From assembly GCF_001687365.1 (NCBI RefSeq), contig NZ_LGLV01000018.1:121086-185085 (forward strand): 64,000 nt of DNA, in the 5' to 3' direction. Source of the stretch: Pararhizobium polonicum. Its GTDB lineage: Bacteria; Pseudomonadota; Alphaproteobacteria; Rhizobiales; Rhizobiaceae. Both the position numbers and the translations under genes were made by a program. Below, piece after piece: positions 28,004 through 37,090 of the stretch. The first letter of the stretch is position 1; every line of letters begins with the position of its first letter. The notes beneath the pieces are model-generated. The model was not told the origin of the DNA and did no database searches. It saw only the letters and a program-made list of their open reading frames with translations.

Positions 28004-28030
28004 CCCGCCCGGAATTGCAATCCAGGCGGG
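28004..28030 (-). terminator. Terminator of the agl operon
   Basis: Downstream of aglK on the minus strand, CCCGCC pairs with GGCGGG, with partial pairing inside the loop (GGA/TCC around TTGCAA), and is followed by TTTTT (minus strand at 27999-28003). This fits a rho-independent terminator ending the aglEFGAK message. Confidence 0.8.
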
Positions 28031-28052
28031 CTTTGACAATAAAAACTCCGCG

Positions 28053-29141
<1,089 letters not shown>

Positions 29142-29201
29142 GTCATCCTCCCCTTCATTCTCTCATTTTTATCGGCACCCATGGATGCCGGCTTGATCCG
29201 A

Positions 29202-30866
29202 TTAGTCGACACGGGCGAAAAAGCCGCTCCAGGCCGGTAGGGTGATCTTGTCTTCGCTCAGTTGCGCGCCGAAGCCATGGCCTTCCAGCACCTCAAGCCG
29301 TTCGGCCGGCCGTTCGGTGGTGACCGTTTCGCCGCTCATGTTGAACAGGCACAGGATCGTCTCATTGCCGAACGTTCGCTCAAAACTAAGCAATGGCGCT
29401 TCGCTGGTGCGAAACTCGATCTCGCCCTTGGCGAAAGCCGGATACTGTTTGCGGAAGGCCAGGAACCGCCGGTAGTGGTTGAGCACCGAATTCGGGTCCG
29501 TCTGCTGCACCGAGACGGCGCTGCGCACATGTTCCGGCGGCACGGGAAGCCATGGCTTGCCGGTGCCGAACCCACCATTGACCGCATCCTTTTCCCAGAC
29601 CATCGGCGTGCGGCAGCCGTCGCGGCCCTTGAAGTCCGGCCAGAACTGGATGCCGTAGGGATCCTGAAGGTCTTCAAAAGCAAGATCGGCTTCCGTCAGT
29701 CCAAGCTCCTCGCCCTGATAGATGCAGACGGAACCGCGAAGGGTCATCAGCAGGCTGGCGAGGAACTTCGCATGCGCCTGATGATCGACGATATCCTGGC
29801 CCCAGCGGGTAACATGGCGCACGACGTCATGGTTGGAAAAAGCCCAGCAGGCCCAGCCTTCCGGCGCGGCCCGGGCAAAATCGTGCAGCACCTGCGCGAC
29901 ACCTGCCGGCGTCAGCGGATCGGGCGCCAGGAATTCGAAGGCATAGCACATATGCATCTTGTCGTTGCCCGAGGTGTACTGCCCGGCAATCTCGAGGCCG
30001 ATCTGGCTGTCGCCGACTTCACCGACGGCGGCGATCGCCGGAAACTCGTCCATCACCGCGCGGAAGCGCTTGAGGAATTCGAGGTTTTCCGGCCGGTTCT
30101 TGTCGTAAAGATGTTCCTGATAGTTGTACGGGTTCACGGCCGGTGCCGTGTTGGCATTGCGGCGCTCGGGCGCCAGCGCCGGATTGTCGCGCAGTTCGAG
30201 ATCGTGGAAATAGAAGTTGATCGTATCCAGACGGAAACCGTCGACGCCGCGTTCCAACCAGAAGCGTTCGACGGCGAGAAGTGCGTCCTGAACCTGCGGA
30301 TTGTGCAGGTTGAGATCCGGCTGCGAAGTCAGGAAGTTGTGCATGTAATATTGCAGCCGCGTCGGATCCCACTGCCAGGCCGAGCCGCCGAAGATCGACA
30401 TCCAGTTGTTGGGCGGCGTGCCATCCGGCTTGGAATCCGACCAGACATACCAGTCCGCCTTGGGATTGGAGCGGCTGGAGCGGCTTTCGACGAACCAGGG
30501 ATGCTGGTCCGAGGTATGCGACAGCACCAGATCGATCATCACACGGATGCCAAGGCGATGGGCCTCTGCGATCAGAGCGTCGAAATCGGCGAGCAGGCCG
30601 AAGATCGGATCGACATCGATATAGTTGGAAACGTCGTAGCCGAAGTCCTTCATCGGCGAGGTGAAGAACGGCGAAATCCAGATCGCATCGACACCGAGCG
30701 AGGCAATATGCGGCAGGCGGGCGGTGATGCCCTTCAGGTCGCCGATGCCGTCGCCGTTGCTATCCTGGTAGGAGCGCGGATAGATCTGGTAGATCACCGC
30801 GCCACGCCACCAGTCACGGTCTGCCTGCAAAATGGAACCACTGGCCTGGGTCATGCTCTTATTCAT
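29202..30866 (-). CDS. aglA: Alpha-glucosidase, GH13 family
   Basis: The 554-residue enzyme hydrolyses alpha-glucosides to glucose in the cytoplasm. The GH13 regions are clear: GVDAIWISPFF, MIDLVLSHTSDQHPWF, GVDGFRLDTINF with the nucleophile D214, AVGEVGD with the acid/base E283, and AFSNHDVVRH with the transition-state aspartate. There is no signal peptide. It lies inside the agl operon between aglG and aglK, so it acts on sugar brought in by AglEFGK. It resembles the AglA enzymes that cleave sucrose, maltose and trehalose. Confidence 0.93.
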   Translation of the reverse strand: MNKSMTQASGSILQADRDWWRGAVIYQIYPRSYQDSNGDGIGDLKGITARLPHIASLGVDAIWISPFFTSPMKDFGYDVSNYIDVDPIFGLLADFDALIAEAHRLGIRVMIDLVLSHTSDQHPWFVESRSSRSNPKADWYVWSDSKPDGTPPNNWMSIFGGSAWQWDPTRLQYYMHNFLTSQPDLNLHNPQVQDALLAVERFWLERGVDGFRLDTINFYFHDLELRDNPALAPERRNANTAPAVNPYNYQEHLYDKNRPENLEFLKRFRAVMDEFPAIAAVGEVGDSQIGLEIAGQYTSGNDKMHMCYAFEFLAPDPLTPAGVAQVLHDFARAAPEGWACWAFSNHDVVRHVTRWGQDIVDHQAHAKFLASLLMTLRGSVCIYQGEELGLTEADLAFEDLQDPYGIQFWPDFKGRDGCRTPMVWEKDAVNGGFGTGKPWLPVPPEHVRSAVSVQQTDPNSVLNHYRRFLAFRKQYPAFAKGEIEFRTSEAPLLSFERTFGNETILCLFNMSGETVTTERPAERLEVLEGHGFGAQLSEDKITLPAWSGFFARVD

Positions 30867-30893
30867 TCCTGTCGAAGTCCTTGTGAAGAAGTC

Positions 30894-32039
30894 TCAGCCG
30901 CCCTTGACCGATCCCGCCAGCAGGCCGCGCACGAGGTAGCGCTGCAGGGTGAAGAAGACGATCAGGGGAACGATGATGGTGACGAAAGCCGATGCCGTGA
31001 GGATTTCCCAGTTGCCGCCGCGCGATCCGAGCAGGTTAACGAGGCGTCCGGTCAGGACCAGTTCGTTATTGCCGGTGCCGAGGAAGACCATGGCGACCAG
31101 AAGGTCGTTCCAGGTCCACAGGAACTGGAAGATCGAGAAGGACGCGAGCGCCGGGAAGGACAGGGGCAGGATGATCTTGATGAAGATATCGAAATCGCTG
31201 GCGCCATCGACCCGGGCCGATTCCATGATTTCGCGCGGCAGGCCGGCCATGTAGTTACGAAGCAGATAGATCGCCAGCGGCAGGCCGAAACCCATATGCG
31301 CCAGCCAGATGCCGACATAGGTCTTGGCCGGCACGCCGAGAAACGCGCCGACGCCATTGTAGAGCTTCAGAAGCGGGATCAGCGACATCTGCAGCGGCAC
31401 GACGAGCAGACCGACGACGACGGCAATCAGGATGGCCCGGCCGGGGAATTTCATCCACGCCAGCGCATAAGCCGCAAAGGCAGCCACGAGGATCGGGATG
31501 ATCGTTGCCGGAATGGCGACCGTCAGCGAGTTGATGAAAGAGGCGCCGATGCCTTCGGCGCGCATGACTTCACGATAATTGTCGAAGGTGAAGCGCGGCG
31601 GGATGGCGGCGGTATAGAAGATGCGCTGGCCACGCGCACCGTCCATCGCCTTGTCGGAGGCGATCTCGAAAGCGCCGTCGGCCTGGACCGTCAGCTTTTC
31701 GCCACTCGGAAGATCGGCGGACTGGCCCGGTTGGAACGCAGCCGGGTCCTTGCTGTTGAAACCGAAGGCCGAAACCTGGCCGGACTGGCCTTCCAGCATA
31801 TTGCCGGCAATGACGAATTTTCCGTCCTTCTCGACCTGGGTGTCGGCGCCCGGGGCGCGGAACACGAGATTCTGGGTCGATGTCGACAGCGCGGTCCACC
31901 AGCCGGAAACCGCCAGCTGATCCTTGTCACGCAGCGACGAGATCAGCAGGCCGGCGGTCGGCAGGGTCCACAGGACGACAAGCAGGATGACGGAGATATG
32001 GACGAGCCAGACGAGCGGCGAGCGGGAAGAAGCAATCAT
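30894..32039 (-). CDS. aglG: Alpha-glucoside ABC transporter permease
   Basis: The 381-residue permease has an N-terminal helix (about residues 10-34), then an unusual periplasmic loop of about 100 residues (DKDQLAVSGWW... to the next helix near 160) and about five further helices with the ATPase-docking loop ESARVDGASDFDIFIKIILP. Most MalG-type permeases are near 280 residues, and the extra loop explains the difference. It starts a single base beyond the aglF stop and ends 27 bases before aglA. The loop may contact the binding protein. Confidence 0.9.
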   Translation of the reverse strand: MIASSRSPLVWLVHISVILLVVLWTLPTAGLLISSLRDKDQLAVSGWWTALSTSTQNLVFRAPGADTQVEKDGKFVIAGNMLEGQSGQVSAFGFNSKDPAAFQPGQSADLPSGEKLTVQADGAFEIASDKAMDGARGQRIFYTAAIPPRFTFDNYREVMRAEGIGASFINSLTVAIPATIIPILVAAFAAYALAWMKFPGRAILIAVVVGLLVVPLQMSLIPLLKLYNGVGAFLGVPAKTYVGIWLAHMGFGLPLAIYLLRNYMAGLPREIMESARVDGASDFDIFIKIILPLSFPALASFSIFQFLWTWNDLLVAMVFLGTGNNELVLTGRLVNLLGSRGGNWEILTASAFVTIIVPLIVFFTLQRYLVRGLLAGSVKGG

Positions 32040-32040
32040 C

Positions 32041-33051
32041 TCAGTGGCCCTCCATTTCCTTGGTCGCGTTGCGGATGTTCCAGATCATGATCGGGATCAC
32101 CAGCACCATGATGATGACGGCGATCGCCGCACCGCGGCCGAAGTCACCGCCACCGCGGAACATCCAGTCGAACATGAGATTGGCAAGGACCTGGCTTTGC
32201 CACTGCCCGTTGGTCATGGCGAGAACGATGTCGAAGACCTTGAGCACCAGAATGGTGATGGTGGTCCAGACGACGGCGATCGTGCCCCACATCTGCGGAA
32301 TCATGATCTTGAAGAAGATCTGGAAGCCGTTGGCGCCGTCGATGACGGCGGCCTCGATGGTTTCTTCCGGAATGCCGCGCAATGCCGCCGAAAGGATGAC
32401 CATGGCGAAGCCGGTCTGAATCCAGATCAGGATCACCATCAGGAAGAAATTGTTCCAGAACGGCAGTGTCACCCAGGCTTCCGGCGTACCACCGAAATAG
32501 ACGACGATCGCATTCAGAATACCGATCTGCTCGGTCCCTGCGGCGCGGTAATCGTAGATGAACTTCCAGATGACCGAGGCGCCGACAAACGAGATCGCCA
32601 TCGGCATGAAGATCAGCGTCTTGGCGATATTGCCCCACCAGATCCGGTCTGTGAGAGCCGCGATGATAAGACCGAAAAAGGTGGCGGCAGCGGGAACGAC
32701 CAGCAGCCAGAGGAAGTTGTTGTAGATCGACTGGCGGAATTCGCCGTCGTTGAACATCCAGATGAAATTGTTCAGCCCGACAAAATTCTCGCCCGCCCTG
32801 TCATGCAGGCTGAGCCAGACGGAGGCGATGACGGGATAGATCAGGTAGATGGTCAGCGAGAACAGCGCCGGTCCGAGGAAAAGCCAGGGCCTGATGGCGT
32901 TGGTGATGCGCAGGTTGCGCGAGGCGAGCGGACCGGTCAGCCCCTTCGACGGAAAGAGCCTGTCGAGAATCCAGTTCGTACTGAAGAAATAGGCGGCGCA
33001 GGCCAGAACCCCCGCGGCCATCGTGATGATGGCGAATAACAACTGCTGCAT
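32041..33051 (-). CDS. aglF: Alpha-glucoside ABC transporter permease
   Basis: This is the MalF-type partner of AglG: 336 residues with about seven to eight membrane helices and a conserved docking loop EETIEAAVIDGANGFQIFFKIMIP. ATG 33051 is preferred to an in-frame start 51 bases further up, because the mature N terminus then begins directly with a membrane helix (QQLLFAIITMAAG). It follows aglE after a 204-base gap with several hairpins, and it leads directly into aglG. Confidence 0.9.
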   Translation of the reverse strand: MQQLLFAIITMAAGVLACAAYFFSTNWILDRLFPSKGLTGPLASRNLRITNAIRPWLFLGPALFSLTIYLIYPVIASVWLSLHDRAGENFVGLNNFIWMFNDGEFRQSIYNNFLWLLVVPAAATFFGLIIAALTDRIWWGNIAKTLIFMPMAISFVGASVIWKFIYDYRAAGTEQIGILNAIVVYFGGTPEAWVTLPFWNNFFLMVILIWIQTGFAMVILSAALRGIPEETIEAAVIDGANGFQIFFKIMIPQMWGTIAVVWTTITILVLKVFDIVLAMTNGQWQSQVLANLMFDWMFRGGGDFGRGAAIAVIIMVLVIPIMIWNIRNATKEMEGH

Positions 33052-33110
33052 GGCAACTTCCTCCCCAGGAAAATTGGCTGGGGCACGTTCACCCCCTGTC
33101 ACTTCGTGAC

Positions 33111-33244
33111 ATCTCCCCCGCGGGGGAGATCATTGTTTTCCGCGACGAACTTTCGGTCAGGAACGAACGGTGCTTCCGGGTCATCTCCCCCATTGCGTGG
33201 GGGAGATGTGGGCATCGCCGTTGAAGGGGGCTGTTTGCCCCCTT
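33111..33244. repeat. Hairpin-rich repeat between aglE and aglF
   Basis: Two copies of the same stem core occur about 70 bases apart: ATCTCCCCCG/CGGGGGAGAT at 33111-33130 (perfect, no loop) and CATCTCCCCC/GGGGGAGATG at 33182-33208. A third stem AAGGGGGC/GCCCCCTT lies at 33224-33244, 11 bases past the aglE stop on the minus strand. Such stems could stabilise the aglE message or stop part of the transcripts. Confidence 0.65.
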
Positions 33245-33255
33245 TGGACGACTGT

Positions 33256-34614
33256 TTACTTGATCGAGTCCCATGCCTTCTGGATACCATCCGCGACATC
33301 GGTCGCCGACTTGCCGCCGACATAATCGACCATGCCGGTCCAGAAGGCGCCTGCGCCGATCTTGCCCGGCATCAGGTCGGAACCATCGAAGCGGAAAGTC
33401 GTCGCATTCAGCAGGATTTCGCCCTGCTTCTTCATCGGACCGTTGGCATAGGTGTCCTTGTTGACCCCCTTGAATGGCGTCAGGAAGCTTGTCTGGGCCA
33501 TCCAGACTTCATGCGCAATCGGAGTTTCAAGGAACTCGATGAAGGCGCGCGAAGCCGGCGTATCCTTGGTGATCATGGCCAGCGTGCCGGCACCGAGAAC
33601 CGGATTGCCGAGCTCCGGCTTGCTTGCGTAAGGCGGCATGTAGAAGAAGTCTGCATCCTGGCCAACGACCGTACCTTCCGGGAAGAAGGACGGAATGAAC
33701 GATGCCTGATGGTGCAGGTAGCATTTCGGCGGCGACGCAAAGAGGCCCTTGGGGCTATCGCGGAAGTCGGCAGACGCAACGGCCGCAGCACCGCCATCGA
33801 CATTCTTGTCGTTCTTGGCAAACCAGCCGAATTCATCGATCGCACCGACGACGGCCGGATCGTTGAACGGGATCGCATTGGTGACCCACTTGTCATAGAC
33901 GTCGGCCGGCTGCGTGCGCAGCATCATGTCTTCGACCCAGTCGGTCGCCGGCCAGCCGGTCGCACCGCCGGAACCCAGACCAATGCACCATGGCGTGCCG
34001 CCATCGGCGACGATCTTCTCGGTCAGAGCCTTGAGCTCTTCCATGGTCTTGGGAACTTCATAACCCGAATCCTCGAAATTTTCCGGCACGTACCAGACGA
34101 GCGACTTCACGTCGATCTTGTAGGGGAATGCGTAGAGTTCCTTCTTGCCATCCTTGCCTGCATAGGTCGACAGATCGACCCAGGACTGGCCGGCGGCATA
34201 ATTGTCGAGAAGCCACTTCTTGGTCTCTTCGCCGAGCGGCGTCAGATAGCCTTTCGAAGCGAGGTCGGCGATCAGGCCCGGCTGCGGCAGGACGGCGACA
34301 TCCGGCGGGCTGCCGGCCTGGGTGTCGATGACGATCTGCTGCTCGTAATTTTCCGAGGACGAGTATTTCACGTCCGCGCCGGTGGCATCGCGAAAGTAAT
34401 CGAGCACGGACTCGACCAGCACCTGGTCTTCACCGCGCCAGGGGCCGAAGATCGTCAGGGTCTGACCTTTGAGGTCATGGCCCTTCTTGAATTCTTCGAA
34501 GCTTGCCCAGTTGAATTTGGAATCTTCGCCCGGCTTGAATTTCAGTTCGGCTGCATTCGCAGCACCGGCCACGAGCGCGAGCGCCGCCACCCCCATCAAG
34601 AATGCTTTCTTCAC
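33256..34614 (-). CDS. aglE: Periplasmic alpha-glucoside-binding protein
   Basis: The 452-residue protein begins with a signal peptide (VKKAFLMGVAALALVAGAANA) and then resembles family 1 extracellular solute-binding proteins, with FGPWRGEDQVL near residue 55. It starts at GTG 34614: GGGAGGAA lies 7 bases upstream, no in-frame ATG fits the signal peptide, and the frame upstream is not coding-like. It is first of the aglEFGAK operon, 297 bases from the divergent aglR. A palindrome like the LacI-family operators is about 65 bases upstream. The substrate group (sucrose, maltose, trehalose) is inferred. Confidence 0.9.
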   Translation of the reverse strand: MKKAFLMGVAALALVAGAANAAELKFKPGEDSKFNWASFEEFKKGHDLKGQTLTIFGPWRGEDQVLVESVLDYFRDATGADVKYSSSENYEQQIVIDTQAGSPPDVAVLPQPGLIADLASKGYLTPLGEETKKWLLDNYAAGQSWVDLSTYAGKDGKKELYAFPYKIDVKSLVWYVPENFEDSGYEVPKTMEELKALTEKIVADGGTPWCIGLGSGGATGWPATDWVEDMMLRTQPADVYDKWVTNAIPFNDPAVVGAIDEFGWFAKNDKNVDGGAAAVASADFRDSPKGLFASPPKCYLHHQASFIPSFFPEGTVVGQDADFFYMPPYASKPELGNPVLGAGTLAMITKDTPASRAFIEFLETPIAHEVWMAQTSFLTPFKGVNKDTYANGPMKKQGEILLNATTFRFDGSDLMPGKIGAGAFWTGMVDYVGGKSATDVADGIQKAWDSIK

Positions 34615-34678
34615 GTCATTTCCTCCCAAGAAAGACCCGACCCATTGATGCCGGGCGAACATCGCCGCGCCGCAAAAT

Positions 34679-34692
34679 TCAAAGCGCTTTGA
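34679..34692. promoter_or_regulatory. AglR operator, aglE side
   Basis: TCAAAGCGCTTTGA is a perfect 14-base palindrome with the central CG of LacI/GalR operators. It lies 65 bases upstream of the aglE start. A near-identical copy precedes aglR, so both are likely AglR sites. Confidence 0.75.
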
Positions 34693-34881
34693 GTTTTCAA
34701 CCAAATCATTTTGGCAGGCAGAGAGTCAAGAGCTTTCCCGTAAACGGCACAGAAATGGCTAATTCATGCACCGCAGCAAAGGTTTGCAGCGCAATGAAGT
34801 GAATTTTTCTGGTTGCCGAACAACGTCGATGATACAAAATTCGTCGCGCTTTGGGGATAAAAAGCAAAATCCAAACAAAAA

Positions 34882-34895
34882 TCAAAGCGCTTTGG
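34882..34895. promoter_or_regulatory. AglR operator, aglR side
   Basis: TCAAAGCGCTTTGG matches the aglE-side operator in 13 of 14 positions and lies immediately before the ribosome binding site (GGGAGGA) and ATG of aglR. Binding here would block aglR expression, so autoregulation is likely. A partial copy (GCGCTTTGG) occurs near 34847-34855. Confidence 0.7.
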
Positions 34896-34910
34896 GAGGA
34901 TGCGCCCGCC

Positions 34911-35942
34911 ATGAACGTGAATCTGAAGCAGCTGGCGGAGATGCTGGGCCTGTCGCAAACGACGGTCAGCCGGGCGCTCAACGGCTACCCGGAAGTGAAC
35001 GCCGAAACACGCCAGCGCGTCTTGAGCGCAGTACGCGAGACCGGTTACCGGCCGAACCGCGCAGCCCAAAGGCTTGCAACAGGCCGGGCGGGATCGATCG
35101 GGCTCGTCATGCCGATCGCCCAGGGGATCGATTCCGACGTGCATTTCGGTGAGTTTCTGGCGGGGCTCGGCGAGGAATCCGTCCGGCACGACTTTCATTT
35201 CGTCATCAATCCGAGTGCACCCGACGACGAGGAGGCAACGTTCAAGCGGCTTGCCGCCAGCGGCAATGTGGACGCGTTGTTCCTTGCCTATGTGCGCGCC
35301 AACGATCCGCGCATCGCCATGCTGAAATCGCTGTCGATCCCGTTTGTCGTGCATGGGCGGGCGATCGGGCAACCGGCCGATTACCCCTTTCTGGATGTGG
35401 ACAATACCGGCGCCTTCCATGACGCGACGCGCCTGCTGATCCAGCTGGGACACCGGCGGATCGCGCTGATCAACGGACCGGGAAACCTCACCTTTTCCAT
35501 TCGCCGCCTGAAGGGAATGCGGCGCGCGCTGGAGGAGAACGGCCTCAGCCTCGACGAAAGCCTGGTCCAGAACTCGCTGATGACGGATGAATACGGCTAC
35601 CGTGCCATGCAGCGGTTTCTGGAGCAGGAACAGCCTCCGACCGCAGTCTTGTGTTCCAGCACCGTGATCGCGCTCGGTGCGGTCAGGGCCATCAACAAGG
35701 CGGGATTACAGATCGGCTCCGATATCTCGCTGATTGCCCATGACGACGTGCTGCCGATGCTGAAGCCCGAAAATTTCAGCATTCCGCTGACGACGACGCG
35801 CTCGTCCCTGCGGGCGGCGGGCGCACGGATCGCGACCCGGCTGATCTCCCGCATTCTGAAGACGGGCGACTATCCGGATCAGGAACTCTGGCGAACGGAA
35901 CTGATCATCAGGGCCTCCACCGGCCCTGCCCCGAAACCGTAA
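34911..35942 (+). CDS. aglR: LacI-family regulator of the agl operon
   Basis: The 343-residue protein begins with a LacI helix-turn-helix (LKQLAEMLGLSQTTVSRALNGYPEVN) and the hinge helix AAQRLATG, followed by a periplasmic-binding-protein-like sugar domain (GLVMPIAQG..., CSSTVIALGAVRAINKAG). ATG 34911 gives the standard LacI N terminus; a longer frame from 34851 is rejected because it runs through an operator. It is divergent from aglE, and two operators lie between them. It probably represses the operon until an alpha-glucoside binds. Confidence 0.92.
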   Translation: MNVNLKQLAEMLGLSQTTVSRALNGYPEVNAETRQRVLSAVRETGYRPNRAAQRLATGRAGSIGLVMPIAQGIDSDVHFGEFLAGLGEESVRHDFHFVINPSAPDDEEATFKRLAASGNVDALFLAYVRANDPRIAMLKSLSIPFVVHGRAIGQPADYPFLDVDNTGAFHDATRLLIQLGHRRIALINGPGNLTFSIRRLKGMRRALEENGLSLDESLVQNSLMTDEYGYRAMQRFLEQEQPPTAVLCSSTVIALGAVRAINKAGLQIGSDISLIAHDDVLPMLKPENFSIPLTTTRSSLRAAGARIATRLISRILKTGDYPDQELWRTELIIRASTGPAPKP

Positions 35943-35967
35943 ACCGGCCGCCATCAAACCTTGAGGG

Positions 35968-36867
35968 TCAGAACTTCGGTGCGGTCTTTCCGGCCTTGCG
36001 GTAGGCGGCGATCACCGTGTTGGCCATCAGCATGGCGATGGTCATGGGGCCGACGCCGCCGGGAACCGGCGTGATAACGGCGGCAACCTCCGCGCATTCG
36101 GCAAACGCGACATCGCCCACCAGACGGGTCTTGCCGTCGCCTCTTTCAGGCGCGGCGATGCGATTGATGCCGACGTCGATAACGGTTGCACCGGGCTTGA
36201 CCCAATCCGCCTTGACCATTTCCGGGCGGCCGACAGCAGCCACCAGAATATCGGCGTTGCGGCAGACCGCAGCCAGATCCTTGGTGCGCGAATGGGCGAT
36301 CGTCACGGTCGCATTGGCAGCGAGCAGCAACTGCGCCATCGGCTTGCCGAACAGGTTGGAGCGGCCGATAACGACGGCGTTGAGGCCGGAGAGGTCCTCG
36401 CCATGCGTGCGCTTGACGAACACCATGGCGCCGGCCGGCGTACAGGACACGAGGCCGCCATCGAGATCACCGGTCGCCAGCTTGCCGGCATTGACGACAT
36501 GCAGACCGTCGACATCCTTTTCCGGCAGGATGGACTGGATGATCGGCTCGGAATTGAGATGCTTGGGCAGCGGCAGCTGCACGAGAATGCCGTGAAGGCT
36601 TGCGTCGTTGTTGAGGGTCTGGACCAGAGCGGCCAGCTCTTCCTGCGTGGTTTCCTCCGGCAGCGTATGCTGCACCGAGGTGAAACCACATTCCTTGGCC
36701 ATCTTGCTCTTGGAGGACACGTAGGCATGGCTCGCCGGATCGTTGCCGACGATGACGACGGCAAGACCGGTCTTGACGCCTGTCTCTTCGGTCAATGCCT
36801 GCGACGCGGTTTTCACGGCATCGATCACCGACGCTGCAACTTGCTTGCCATCAATCACGGTCGTCAC
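35968..36867 (-). CDS. folD: Bifunctional methylenetetrahydrofolate dehydrogenase/cyclohydrolase
   Basis: FolD interconverts 5,10-methylene- and 10-formyl-tetrahydrofolate with NADP. The 299-residue protein has the catalytic YVSSK (K53), the folate motif [26 protein letters not shown], the nucleotide-binding [17 protein letters not shown] and the C-terminal [18 protein letters not shown]. Its start is GTG 36867, with GGGAGAA upstream as a good ribosome binding site. It is a housekeeping gene converging with aglR and standing next to the polysaccharide cluster. Confidence 0.96.
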   Translation of the reverse strand: MTTVIDGKQVAASVIDAVKTASQALTEETGVKTGLAVVIVGNDPASHAYVSSKSKMAKECGFTSVQHTLPEETTQEELAALVQTLNNDASLHGILVQLPLPKHLNSEPIIQSILPEKDVDGLHVVNAGKLATGDLDGGLVSCTPAGAMVFVKRTHGEDLSGLNAVVIGRSNLFGKPMAQLLLAANATVTIAHSRTKDLAAVCRNADILVAAVGRPEMVKADWVKPGATVIDVGINRIAAPERGDGKTRLVGDVAFAECAEVAAVITPVPGGVGPMTIAMLMANTVIAAYRKAGKTAPKF

Positions 36868-37038
36868 GGTGTTCTCCCAGATTCTCGTTTGTTCTGTTTC
36901 ACTCTAGTTTCAGCAAAAAATATCGGTGGCCTCAATGCGTCCTATGCTGTCCAGATGGAATAAATTCAAGCCCGATCTGGCCGCACCTGCGCCCGACCGC
37001 TGCGGTTGTCTCATTTTCTATCATTGTTGAGGAAACGT

Positions 37039-37056
37039 CCGGGCGGGTTTGCCCGG
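37039..37056 (-). terminator. Hairpin downstream of the GumC-like gene
   Basis: CCGGGC and GCCCGG form a 6-base stem with a 6-base loop. On the minus strand it is followed by ACGTTTCC, 35 bases past the stop of the Wzz-type gene, so it may end that transcript. The stem is short and the T-run poor. Confidence 0.4.
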
Positions 37057-37090
37057 CAAGAGCAAGTCGGGGCCTGTGGAGAGGATACAC

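Noticed and set aside
29262..32090. 942-codon plus-strand ORF opposite aglA and aglG
   Set aside because: It mirrors two well-supported genes on the other strand, is very rich in R, D, H and G, and has no recognisable domain. Long antisense frames are common in GC-rich codon-biased DNA.
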